Below are positions 41,606 through 50,507 of a DNA stretch of 64,000 nucleotides, piece by piece; the first letter of the stretch is position 1, and every line of letters begins with the position of its first letter. Origin of the DNA: an uncultured Pelagibacteraceae bacterium. GTDB lineage: Bacteria; Pseudomonadota; Alphaproteobacteria; Pelagibacterales; Pelagibacteraceae. The translations under genes and the position numbers were made by a program. The stretch spans positions 1 to 64,000 of the forward strand of contig CACELK010000002.1 of assembly GCA_902560245.1 (NCBI GenBank), written 5' to 3'. The notes beneath the pieces were generated by a model that saw nothing but the letters and a program-made list of their open reading frames with translations, was not told the DNA's origin and made no database searches.

Positions 41606-43107
41606 TAAAATATTCCTTTTTTTAAATTCTTTTTAATTTTAGATTTTATTACTTCTATATTTAATTTATTTAGTTGTCCTGATTTTAATTTTTTAAGATT
41701 TTGTACGTTTTTTAAAAATCCTGCACTCTGCTTTTTGTTTAAAATATTTTCTGTTAAAGTTAAAAACTTATTAATATAATTTTCTCTTTTAAAAGGTCTT
41801 GATCCATATGGGTGGGCATCTGCTTTTTCTTGTTGTTGTGTTATTTTTTTTCCATTTTTTAAAGTTATTACTACTTTCGCACCAAATGATTTTTTCTTTG
41901 GATTTGGGTTGTGATATTTGTTTGTCCATTTTTTATCCTCATGAGTTTTAATTGATCTCCAAATTTTAAGGGTGCTTTTTCTCTTAGCTCTTGATTTAGA
42001 GTAAGATCTAATATGATGCCAGTCACCGTCCTCAAGTGCTACGGCAAAAATATACATAATAGAATGATCTAATGTTTCCCTGCTTGCATTAGGATCCATT
42101 TTTTGAGGATCATTTGCTCCTGTTCCAATTACATAATGTGTGTGATGACTCGTATAAATATCAATTTTTTTAATCTGATTTAAATTATCTATTTTTTTTC
42201 TAAGTTTTTTTGCTAAATCAATTAGAGCTTGTGATTGATACTCTGCGGAATATTCTTTTGTATAAGTCTCTAGTATTGCTTTTTTAGTTTCACCTTTTTT
42301 AGGCAAAGGCACTTTATATAATGCTTTTTTTCCATCTAAAATCCTAGCTATTACACTATCTTCACCTTCATAGATTGGACTTGGTGCACCTTCCCCACGC
42401 ATAACTCTATCTACTGCTTCTATTGCAAGTTTTCCAGCATGAGCTGGAGCATAAGCTTTCCAGCTTGAGATCTCACCTTTTCTTGATTGTCTTGTTGAAA
42501 TTGTAGTATGCAATGCTTGTTGAATTGCCTGATAAATAGTTTCAGTTTTTAATTTAAGCATAGTTCCAATTCCTGCAGCTACACTTGGACCTAAATGCGC
42601 AATATGATCAATTTTATGTTTATGAAGACAAATTCCTTTTACAAGATTTACCTGTACTTCATAAGCGGTTAAAATACCTTTTATAAGTCTAATCCCACTT
42701 AATCTTTTTTGTTGGGCAACTGCAAGTAAAGGAGGAATATTATCTCCTGGATGACTGTAATCTGCGGCTAGAAAAGTATCGTGAAAATCTAATTCTCTTA
42801 CAGCTGTTCCATTTGACCATGCTGCCCACTCACAATCTACTTTTATTTTTGAATTGACTCCAAATAGTGTAGCACCGTTATTTCTTTTATGTTTTAATGC
42901 CATTTCCCTAGAAGAGATAACAGCTTTTCTATTTAAAGAGGCAATTGCAACAGATGCATTATCAATTATTCTATTGATAACCATGTCCACTGATTTTTTA
43001 TCAAGTTTTGAATTATCACTAGCTATTTCAGCAATTTTCCAAGCCAGTTGTTTTTTCTTTGGCAAGTGTATTTTTGATGGATAAACTTTAACTCTATGAA
43101 TAATCAA
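41605..43107 (-). CDS. prpD: 2-methylcitrate dehydratase (MmgE/PrpD family)
   Basis: The 500-residue PrpD protein has [20 protein letters not shown] near the N-terminus, [20 protein letters not shown] and the [18 protein letters not shown] core segment. These are typical of iron-sulfur-free PrpD. No ATG is near. The frame starts with TTG at 43107, preceded on the minus strand by AGGAGTT (43111-43117) at proper spacing, so TTG is well supported. It dehydrates 2-methylcitrate to methylaconitate. A PrpF or AcnD gene is not in the window. Confidence 0.93.
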   Translation of the reverse strand: MIIHRVKVYPSKIHLPKKKQLAWKIAEIASDNSKLDKKSVDMVINRIIDNASVAIASLNRKAVISSREMALKHKRNNGATLFGVNSKIKVDCEWAAWSNGTAVRELDFHDTFLAADYSHPGDNIPPLLAVAQQKRLSGIRLIKGILTAYEVQVNLVKGICLHKHKIDHIAHLGPSVAAGIGTMLKLKTETIYQAIQQALHTTISTRQSRKGEISSWKAYAPAHAGKLAIEAVDRVMRGEGAPSPIYEGEDSVIARILDGKKALYKVPLPKKGETKKAILETYTKEYSAEYQSQALIDLAKKLRKKIDNLNQIKKIDIYTSHHTHYVIGTGANDPQKMDPNASRETLDHSIMYIFAVALEDGDWHHIRSYSKSRAKRKSTLKIWRSIKTHEDKKWTNKYHNPNPKKKSFGAKVVITLKNGKKITQQQEKADAHPYGSRPFKRENYINKFLTLTENILNKKQSAGFLKNVQNLKKLKSGQLNKLNIEVIKSKIKKNLKKGIF

Positions 43108-43125
43108 TATAACTCCTAAAATCTA

Positions 43126-43725
43126 TTACTGTAATACAATAATAATTGCAGTTATCAAAAGTAAAATTGCTAAAAAATACTCAATAACTGCTTTAATTTT
43201 ATTATTCTTCACCAAATTTCTAATAGCAGAACCAAAAGCTGCCCAAGGTGATATTGATAAGGGACAAATCATTAGTGCAATAATTGCAATAAAAATAATT
43301 GAAAAAAATAAATTTCCATCTTTAGGAAGAAAACCAGATGCAGCCATGCTCGAAATAGTCCAAGCCTTAGGATTTACAATTTGAAATAAAGCAGCTTCAT
43401 GAAATTTTAGTGGTCTTGCATCGTCCTCCTTTATTTTACTGAAAGATCCAATAATCTTATAACCGAGATACAGCAGGTATAAAGCACACAATATTTTTAA
43501 AATATTTTGAAGTTGTGGAAAAATTTGAAATATTTTACCAAGACCTAAACACACTAGGATTAATTGTAAGACATGACCTATGGTAATTCCCGTCATGTGT
43601 GGAACTGTTTTTAAAAAACCAAATTTTAAGCCTGATGTTAAAACCATTGCATTGTTTGGTCCTGGAGTTACGTACATAACAAAATAGAAAGTAATAAGTG
43701 CGAATAAAAGCTCAAGATTAATCAT
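43126..43725 (-). CDS. LysE/RhtB-family amino-acid exporter
   Basis: The 199-residue protein has about six membrane helices and the LysE motif YVTPGPNNAMVLTSGLKFG near the N-terminus, then GHVLQLILVCLGLGKIF and a NPKAWTISSMAASGFLP segment. It probably exports an amino acid or related small molecule. It overlaps the HAD gene by 8 bp and reads towards the prp operon, from which it is separated by 18 bp. Confidence 0.88.
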   Translation of the reverse strand: MINLELLFALITFYFVMYVTPGPNNAMVLTSGLKFGFLKTVPHMTGITIGHVLQLILVCLGLGKIFQIFPQLQNILKILCALYLLYLGYKIIGSFSKIKEDDARPLKFHEAALFQIVNPKAWTISSMAASGFLPKDGNLFFSIIFIAIIALMICPLSISPWAAFGSAIRNLVKNNKIKAVIEYFLAILLLITAIIIVLQ

Positions 43726-44407
43726 TTAAATAATTTGATATAATCTTTTCAATCCCAATAAAATCTTTAACTAGATGATCATGAGAAATTTCACTAACTT
43801 TCTTCTCAGTATACCCATCCTCTAACAGAATAAATGGGACTCCAGCATTTTTGGCAGTTTCAGAATCTGTTTCACTATCACCTATCATTATACTTTTTTT
43901 TATTTCACCTTGCATAATATCAATAACATTGGTGAGATGTCTTGGATCTGGTTTGCAATAATCAAAAGTATTACTCCCTGCTATATATTCAAAATAATCA
44001 TAAACATTAATCTTTTTTAAAAGATCAACCGCTAAGTAGTCCTGTTTATTTGTACAAATACCCATCGAAATATTATTTTCTTTACACCATTTTAAAAAAT
44101 CTAATGCACCATTTAATAATTTACTTTCATTTGCAATATTATTTGAATAGAATTTTATAAAATCATTAGTCATTTCTTTTTTAATTTTATCGTCATCTAC
44201 TTTGCCAAATTCTTTTTTTGCTTGACCCCAAACAGATCTGCCTATTAAAGATTTAGCTCCTTTACCCACTAAATTTCTAATATCTTCTGTCGTTTTAGTT
44301 TCATATCCATATTTTTTCATCACATGATTGTGAGCGTTCATAAGGTCAGGCGCCGTATCAACCAAAGTTCCGTCTAGATCGAATATTATTGTTAATTTTT
44401 GAGTCAT
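43718..44407 (-). CDS. gph: HAD-superfamily phosphatase, phosphoglycolate phosphatase-like
   Basis: From ATG at 44407 (a TTG 24 bp upstream is rejected) the protein is 229 residues. It has the HAD motifs IIFDLDGTLVDTAPDL (motif I, nucleophilic Asp), GICTNKQ (motif II), KPDPRHL (motif III) and IGDSETD (motif IV). The order and cap size match Gph, which removes phosphoglycolate from DNA repair and side reactions. Other sugar phosphates are possible. It is divergent from the glmU-like gene (72 bp). Confidence 0.88.
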   Translation of the reverse strand: MTQKLTIIFDLDGTLVDTAPDLMNAHNHVMKKYGYETKTTEDIRNLVGKGAKSLIGRSVWGQAKKEFGKVDDDKIKKEMTNDFIKFYSNNIANESKLLNGALDFLKWCKENNISMGICTNKQDYLAVDLLKKINVYDYFEYIAGSNTFDYCKPDPRHLTNVIDIMQGEIKKSIMIGDSETDSETAKNAGVPFILLEDGYTEKKVSEISHDHLVKDFIGIEKIISNYLND

Positions 44408-44479
44408 TTTAAAAGTATTAATAAGAAACAATTTGTGACTTAAAGAACATTGTTACTTAACTATAAGAAAACTTAATAA

Positions 44480-45088
44480 ATGAAACAAATAAATTTACAA
44501 GACAATTTAAGAAAAAAATTCATCAAAAAAGGAGTGAAGATGATGGCTCCCGAAACAGTTTTTTTTTCTAAAGATACAAAAATAGGAAAAAATGTAACTA
44601 TAGATCCATATGTTGTAATTGGAGAAAAAGTAAAAATTCAAAATAATGTTAAAATTTTTTCATTTTCACATTTAGAAAAAGTTAAAATAGAAAATAATGT
44701 AAATATTGGGCCATATGCAAGATTAAGACCAGGCACAATTTTAAAGTCAGGTTCTAGAGTTGGTAATTTTGTAGAGATTAAAAAGAGCATAATCGGAAAA
44801 AGTTCTAAAGTTAATCATTTATCTTACATTGGAGATTCTGACTTAGGATCAAAAGTAAATGTAGGAGCAGGAACAATAACTTGTAACTATGACGGAATAA
44901 AAAAAAATAAAACAAAAATTAAAGATAAAGTGTTTATTGGCTCTAACACTTCTTTAGTTGCTCCAATTACTATCAATGAAAATAGCATTGTTGGAGCAGG
45001 ATCTGTTGTAACAAAAAATGTAGGTAAAAAATCTTTGGCATTAACCAGATCTGCCCAAGTAGAAATTAAAAATTATAAGAGAAAATAA
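44480..45088 (+). CDS. glmU: GlmU acetyltransferase domain only (truncated GlmU)
   Basis: The 202-residue protein matches only the C-terminal left-handed beta-helix half of GlmU. It begins at a KFIKKGVKMMAPETVFF segment equivalent to the linker after the pyrophosphorylase domain. NIGPYARLRPGT, VGNFVEIKKS, KVNHLSYIGDSDLG (catalytic histidine), GAGTITCNYDG and the C-terminal ALTRSAQ block follow. It should acetylate glucosamine-1-phosphate. The N-terminal uridylyltransferase domain is absent from this locus, so UDP-GlcNAc formation needs a separate nucleotidyltransferase. It is 2 bp upstream of glmS. Confidence 0.88.
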   Translation: MKQINLQDNLRKKFIKKGVKMMAPETVFFSKDTKIGKNVTIDPYVVIGEKVKIQNNVKIFSFSHLEKVKIENNVNIGPYARLRPGTILKSGSRVGNFVEIKKSIIGKSSKVNHLSYIGDSDLGSKVNVGAGTITCNYDGIKKNKTKIKDKVFIGSNTSLVAPITINENSIVGAGSVVTKNVGKKSLALTRSAQVEIKNYKRK

Positions 45089-45090
45089 AT

Positions 45091-46908
45091 ATGTGTGGAA
45101 TTGTAGGAATAGTTAGCAACAAATCTGTTTCAGCTAGTATTATAAGTGCATTAAAAAAACTTGAATATCGTGGCTATGACTCAGCTGGCATATCAACAAT
45201 AAGCAATGGACAAATAAGTGAACAGAAATGTTCAGGAAGAGTTGATAACTTAGAAAAAATTCTTTTTCAAAATCCATCAAGTGGGGATCTTGGCATCGGT
45301 CATGTTAGATGGGCAACACATGGAGTGCCAAATCAAGTAAATGCACATCCTCATTCATCAGAGGTAGTTTCTGTTGTTCATAATGGGATCATAGAAAACT
45401 CAGATGAATTACGAAAGGAGTATAAAGAAAAAGGTTACTCTTTTAAATCTCAAACAGATACTGAAGTGATCACAATTATGTTAACTGATTATCTTAAAAA
45501 AGAAAATTTAATTAACTGTATTCACAAAACATTGGAAAAATTAGAAGGAAGTTTTGCTTTGGGAGTTATTTTTAAAGATTTTGATAATTTGGTAGTTGGA
45601 GCAAGACGAGGTAGCCCTTTAGCAGTTGGTTACGGGCATAATGAAAATTTTATCGGCTCAGACTCTTATGCACTTAAATCAATGACAAATAAAATTTCAT
45701 ATCTCGATGATGGAGATTTTTGTATTTTATTTAAAGAAAAAGTAGAATTTTATAATTCTGATAAAAAAAAAATTAATAAACAAATATTTGAGTTATCTAA
45801 TGAGGATAATACAGCAGATAAAGGTGATTACAGAGATTTTATGTCAAAAGAAATTAATGAACAATCTATCACAACAAAAAAATGTATTAATGAATATTTA
45901 GATAAATCACGTAATGATATAAATATTTATAACTTACCAATCGACCCAAAAAAAATTAATAAAATTCGTTTAATAGCTTGTGGTACAGCATATCATTCAT
46001 GTTTGATGGCAAAGTATTGGATTGAGGAATTCACATCATTAGATGTTGAGGCTGATATAGCTTCAGAGTTTAGATACAGAAAAATAAAATTCAACTCGAA
46101 TGATCTTTATATCTTTGTTTCGCAATCTGGAGAAACTGCTGATACTTATGCTGCTTTAGAAAAGTGTAAAAAAAATCAAGTTAAAACATGTGGAATTGTA
46201 AATGTAGTCGAAAGCTCTATAGCTAGAATGGCAGATTTCGTTTTACCTATACATGCTGGACCTGAAATAGGAGTTGCTTCTACAAAAGCTTTTATTGGAC
46301 AGCTTATAGTTCTTTATTTATTGACTTTAAAAATATCAAAAGAAAGAAATGATATAATTGATGATGAATATTTAAAATTGATTTTAGATTTAAAGAAATT
46401 ACCCGAACTAATCGAAGAAACATTAAATAAACAAAAAGATATTCAGTTAATTGCAAGAGATTTTATTGAGGCAAAAGGGACGATGTACTTGGGTAGAGGC
46501 TACTCTTATCCAATTGCAATGGAAGGAGCTTTAAAACTTAAAGAACTTTCTTATATTCATGCAGAGGGATATGCTGCTGGAGAAATGAAGCATGGACCAC
46601 TTGCTCTTATCGAAGATGGTATGCCAGTTATCGTTTTAGCCCCCAAAGATAGATTTTTTGAAAAAACTATTTCTAATATGCAAGAAGTAATAGCTAGAGG
46701 TGGTAAAGTTTTAATGATTACAGACGATACATCGAAAACAATGAATGAAAATATTAGATTTAAATTTCAAATTCCTAAAACAAATTCAACAATAAATTCT
46801 TTTCTTTTAACTATACCAATTCAATTTTTGGCATACCACGTTGCATTATTAAAGAATTGTGACATAGATAAGCCACGAAATCTTGCTAAATCCGTCACTG
46901 TTGAATAA
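45091..46908 (+). CDS. glmS: Glutamine-fructose-6-phosphate aminotransferase (isomerizing)
   Basis: The 605-residue protein starts MCGIVGIVSNKS with Cys2 (after Met removal Cys1) as glutaminase nucleophile, then GIGHVRWATHG and VHNGIIEN in the glutaminase domain. Two SIS domains follow (IACGTAYHSC, FVSQSGETADT, GVASTKAFIGQ, and LYLGRGYSYPIAMEGALKLK). The end KPRNLAKSVTVE is the conserved GlmS C-terminus. It makes glucosamine-6-phosphate, substrate for the path to the adjacent truncated GlmU (GlmM is elsewhere). Confidence 0.96.
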   Translation: MCGIVGIVSNKSVSASIISALKKLEYRGYDSAGISTISNGQISEQKCSGRVDNLEKILFQNPSSGDLGIGHVRWATHGVPNQVNAHPHSSEVVSVVHNGIIENSDELRKEYKEKGYSFKSQTDTEVITIMLTDYLKKENLINCIHKTLEKLEGSFALGVIFKDFDNLVVGARRGSPLAVGYGHNENFIGSDSYALKSMTNKISYLDDGDFCILFKEKVEFYNSDKKKINKQIFELSNEDNTADKGDYRDFMSKEINEQSITTKKCINEYLDKSRNDINIYNLPIDPKKINKIRLIACGTAYHSCLMAKYWIEEFTSLDVEADIASEFRYRKIKFNSNDLYIFVSQSGETADTYAALEKCKKNQVKTCGIVNVVESSIARMADFVLPIHAGPEIGVASTKAFIGQLIVLYLLTLKISKERNDIIDDEYLKLILDLKKLPELIEETLNKQKDIQLIARDFIEAKGTMYLGRGYSYPIAMEGALKLKELSYIHAEGYAAGEMKHGPLALIEDGMPVIVLAPKDRFFEKTISNMQEVIARGGKVLMITDDTSKTMNENIRFKFQIPKTNSTINSFLLTIPIQFLAYHVALLKNCDIDKPRNLAKSVTVE

Positions 46909-46943
46909 TTACCAAACTTTGATAAAACACTCTTAGGTTGAAC

Positions 46944-48323
46944 ATGAAAAAATGGAAAATTAACAGTTGGAGAAATTATCCAGTAAAACACATCCCTACT
47001 TATGAGGATGAAAAGGAGTTAACTTCAGTTTTAAATAAAATTAAAACTTTTCCTCCTTTAGTTTTTGCTGGTGAAACAAGACATTTAAAACAACAACTTG
47101 CAAATGTTGTTGATGGTAAAGCATTCTTATTACAAGGAGGAGATTGCGCTGAAAGTTTTGCTGAATTTAATCCTGACAATATAAGAGACACATTTAAGGT
47201 GATATTGCAAATGTCATTAATTTTAACATATTCAGCATCTTTGCCTGTTGTAAAACTAGGTAGAATAGCAGGGCAGTTTTCTAAGCCAAGAAGTGCACCA
47301 ACTGAAATAAAAGGTGATAAAGAACTTCCAAGTTATCTTGGAGATAATATTAACGGAATTGAATTTACTGAGAAAGCAAGAAAACCTGACCCTAAAAGAT
47401 TATTCAAAGCTTATTCCCAGGCTGCCTCTACTTTAAATTTACTAAGAGCTTTTTCAAAAGGAGGTTTTGCTGATTTAAATAAAGTTCATTTATGGAATTT
47501 GGATTACATTAAAAAAAGTCCACAAGCAAAAAAATTTAAAGATCTAGAAGATAAAATTGCTGATGCTTTAGCGTTTATGGAAGCATGTGGTATTACTTCT
47601 GATTTTAATAATAGATTATACACTGTTAATTTTTGGACATCACACGAAGCTTTACTTTTACCATTTGAAGAAAGTATGACTAGAGTTGATTCAACAACAG
47701 GAGAATATCATGATACATCTGCACATTTTGTTTGGATAGGTGATAGAACTAGACAATTAGATGGTGGCCATGTTGAGTTTTGTAAAGGAATACAAAATCC
47801 AATTGGAATTAAATGTGGCCCAACATCAAAACCTGATGAAATTGCAAAAATTTGTAATGTTTTAAATCCAAATAATGAAAAAGGAAAAATTACATTAATT
47901 TCAAGATTTGGTCATGAAAAAGTTGAGAAATTTTTACCAAAATTAATTAGAGGTATTAAAAAAGAAGGACTTAATGTTATTTGGTCTTGTGATCCAATGC
48001 ATGGGAATACAATTAAATCTACTACAGGTTTTAAAACTAGACCTTTTAACAATGTTGTTTCAGAGGTAAAAAATGTTTTTGCAGTTCATCAAAGCGAAGG
48101 TTCATATGCAGGAGGTTTACATATAGAAATGACTGGTCAAAATGTAACAGAATGCACTGGTGGAGCGAAAAATATTTCTGATGCAGACTTATCAAGTAGA
48201 TACCATACACACTGTGATCCTAGATTAAATGCAGATCAAGCTTTAGAGCTTGCATTCTTAATATCTGATGAGATTAAAAAGAATTCTAATTACGCTAGAA
48301 ACGGAATTAGAGCGGCATCTTAA
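46944..48323 (+). CDS. Class II 3-deoxy-7-phosphoheptulonate synthase
   Basis: With ATG at 46944 (TTG at 46938 less likely) the protein is 459 residues. It has the plant/Mycobacterium-type class II DAHP synthase landmarks: LQGGDCAESFAEF, KLGRIAGQFSKPRS, WIGDRTRQLDGGHVEF and KCGPTSKPDEI. It condenses phosphoenolpyruvate and erythrose-4-phosphate, the first step of aromatic amino-acid synthesis. Start-codon spacing to glmS is 35 bp. Confidence 0.94.
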   Translation: MKKWKINSWRNYPVKHIPTYEDEKELTSVLNKIKTFPPLVFAGETRHLKQQLANVVDGKAFLLQGGDCAESFAEFNPDNIRDTFKVILQMSLILTYSASLPVVKLGRIAGQFSKPRSAPTEIKGDKELPSYLGDNINGIEFTEKARKPDPKRLFKAYSQAASTLNLLRAFSKGGFADLNKVHLWNLDYIKKSPQAKKFKDLEDKIADALAFMEACGITSDFNNRLYTVNFWTSHEALLLPFEESMTRVDSTTGEYHDTSAHFVWIGDRTRQLDGGHVEFCKGIQNPIGIKCGPTSKPDEIAKICNVLNPNNEKGKITLISRFGHEKVEKFLPKLIRGIKKEGLNVIWSCDPMHGNTIKSTTGFKTRPFNNVVSEVKNVFAVHQSEGSYAGGLHIEMTGQNVTECTGGAKNISDADLSSRYHTHCDPRLNADQALELAFLISDEIKKNSNYARNGIRAAS

Positions 48324-48362
48324 ACTATTGCAAAATTTTACTGTAATAATTAATTAAAAGGT

Positions 48363-49100
48363 ATGACACCCTCAGAGAAAGTAAAACATATTAGTAATTG
48401 GATATTGAATTATGTTAATTCAATGCCCAAAAAAGCTGAGTCACTTGTAATAGGAATTTCCGGTGGTATCGATTCATCTGTATCAAGTACTTTAAGCGCT
48501 CTAACAGGTTTAAAAACTATTGTTTTGTCTATGCCAATCAACCAAATAAAGTCTCAGCATGATTTAAGCATAAAACATCAAGAGTGGTTAGTAAAGAATT
48601 TTAAAAATGTTAAAGCTCATACTATTAATTTAGATAATTTGTTTAGTAGTTTTAAAAAAACTCTTTCAGATTTTGACAATGAACATGGGCTTGCAAATTC
48701 GCGAGCAAGATTAAGGATGGCTACTCTCTATCAAGTAGCTTCGTCAAATAATGGTATTGTAGTTGGAACCGGAAACAAAGTTGAGGATTTTGGCGTAGGT
48801 TTCTATACAAAATATGGCGACGGAGGAGTGGACATATCTCCAATAGCAGATTGTAATAAAACTCAGGTTTGGGAGTTAGGTAAAGAATTAAAAATATTAG
48901 ATGAGATCATAAAAGCAGAACCTACTGATGGTTTATGGGATGACGGCAGAACTGATACCGGTCAGCTAGGCTTAAAATATAACGAATTAGAAGAGGCGAT
49001 GAACAATCCTAATTCTGAAAATAGAGAAAAGTACGAAAAAATAAGAAAATTAAACTTGCATAAAATGGAATCAATTCCAGTTTGCAAGATTCCCAACTAA
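48363..49100 (+). CDS. nadE: NAD+ synthetase, ammonia-dependent short form
   Basis: The 245-residue protein has the P-loop-like VIGISGGIDSSVSS, NSRARLRMATLYQVA, GTGNKVEDFGVGFYTKYGDG and the late EPTDGLWDDGRTDTGQLG segment. The glutaminase (CN-hydrolase) domain of long NadE is absent, so ammonia or another glutaminase must supply nitrogen. It adenylates and amidates nicotinate adenine dinucleotide. A 7-bp-stem, 4-nt-loop hairpin (49105-49122) follows its stop codon. Confidence 0.94.
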   Translation: MTPSEKVKHISNWILNYVNSMPKKAESLVIGISGGIDSSVSSTLSALTGLKTIVLSMPINQIKSQHDLSIKHQEWLVKNFKNVKAHTINLDNLFSSFKKTLSDFDNEHGLANSRARLRMATLYQVASSNNGIVVGTGNKVEDFGVGFYTKYGDGGVDISPIADCNKTQVWELGKELKILDEIIKAEPTDGLWDDGRTDTGQLGLKYNELEEAMNNPNSENREKYEKIRKLNLHKMESIPVCKIPN

Positions 49101-49104
49101 TCAA

Positions 49105-49122
49105 TTAGATTAACAAATCTAA
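49105..49122 (+). terminator. Small hairpin after nadE, doubtful terminator
   Basis: TTAGATT and AATCTAA form a 7-bp stem with the loop AACA, 4 bp after the nadE stop codon. No clear T-run follows (AAATTAAAG), and the stem is AT-rich, so termination would be weak. It lies 23 bp before the cysS start. Confidence 0.25.
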
Positions 49123-49145
49123 AATTAAAGTATATTTCTATAGTT

Positions 49146-50507
49146 ATGGATAAAGATATTTTTTTAACAAATAGTTTTGGAAACAAAAAAGAAAAATTTG
49201 TACCAATTAATACCAAGAAAATTGGCATGTATGTTTGTGGCCCGACTGTTTACGATGATCCACACATTGGAAATGCTAGACCATTAGTAGTTTTTGATAT
49301 CTTGTATAAAGTTTTAAAATGTAAATACGGTAATAAATCAGTTTCTTATGTAAGGAATATTACAGATGTTGATGATAAAATTATTCAATCTTCCTTAGAA
49401 ATGAAAATATCTATTGATGATTTAACAAAAAAAATAATATTAAATTTCAATAATGATTGCGAATATTTAAATTGTGAAAAACCTAACGAGGAGCCTAAAG
49501 CAACTGATAATATTTCTCTTATGGTTAAAATGATAGAGGATTTAATCGATAAAAATTACGCATACATTAATAATAACCACGTTTACTTTGAGGTTAAAAA
49601 ATTTAAAGATTATGGAAAACTTTCAAATAAAAATTTAGAAGAATTGATTGCCGGTTCTCGGGTAGAAATATCAGAAAATAAAAAGAATGCAGAAGATTTT
49701 GTTTTGTGGAAACCATCTAAAGAAAACGAACCATCTTGGGATTCACCATGGGGCAAGGGTAGACCTGGCTGGCATTTAGAATGTTCTGTAATGTCAAAAA
49801 AATATCTTGGAACTAAATTTGATATTCATGGTGGTGGCAGAGATTTAATATTTCCTCATCATGAAAATGAAATTGCTCAATCTAGATGTGCAAACGATAC
49901 TGATACATTTGCTAATTACTGGGTGCATAATGGATTTATAACTATTTCAAATGAAAAAATGGCAAAGTCTCAGGGTAATATTTTAAAAATTAAAGATCTA
50001 AAAAAAAATATTAATGGTCAAGTTTTAAGATTGGCTCTTATAACCACTCACTATAAGCAGCCATTAGATTGGAACGATAAACTGCTTGGAGAATGTCAAA
50101 AAACTTTAAACAAATGGTATGATTGTTATATTCAAGTTAAAAAGAAAGTCTTAATTCCTGATGAGTTATTGGCACCACTTTATGATGATTTAAATACTCC
50201 AAGTTATATAGCGAATATTCATAAATTATATGAAAAGGCTCATCAAGGAAATGATCAAGACAAGGAAGTTTTTACAACTGCTTGTAACTTTATAGGTTTG
50301 CTCTCAGAAACAAAAGATCAGTGGCTTAAGTTTAAAAAAGAAAAATCTGAGATATCAGAGGAAGAAATATTATCTAAAATTAAAGCGCGTGACAAAGCTA
50401 GAAAAGATAAAGATTATAAACTTTCTGATAAAATTAGAGATGAGTTGCTTAACAAAGGTGTTTTAATAGAGGATAAAGATGGTAAAACCACGTGGAAATT
50501 AAAATGA
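49146..50507 (+). CDS. cysS: Cysteinyl-tRNA synthetase
   Basis: The 453-residue class I synthetase has the zinc/HIGH region MYVCGPTVYDDPHIGNAR (HIGN variant), WHLECSVMSKKYLG, the DIHGGGRDLIFPHHENE zinc site, and the KMAKSQGN variant of KMSKS. The C-terminal helical region is shorter than in E. coli CysS. It charges tRNA-Cys. The cimA start codon overlaps its stop (ATGA), giving the cysS-cimA-trmJ run. Confidence 0.96.
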   Translation: MDKDIFLTNSFGNKKEKFVPINTKKIGMYVCGPTVYDDPHIGNARPLVVFDILYKVLKCKYGNKSVSYVRNITDVDDKIIQSSLEMKISIDDLTKKIILNFNNDCEYLNCEKPNEEPKATDNISLMVKMIEDLIDKNYAYINNNHVYFEVKKFKDYGKLSNKNLEELIAGSRVEISENKKNAEDFVLWKPSKENEPSWDSPWGKGRPGWHLECSVMSKKYLGTKFDIHGGGRDLIFPHHENEIAQSRCANDTDTFANYWVHNGFITISNEKMAKSQGNILKIKDLKKNINGQVLRLALITTHYKQPLDWNDKLLGECQKTLNKWYDCYIQVKKKVLIPDELLAPLYDDLNTPSYIANIHKLYEKAHQGNDQDKEVFTTACNFIGLLSETKDQWLKFKKEKSEISEEEILSKIKARDKARKDKDYKLSDKIRDELLNKGVLIEDKDGKTTWKLK

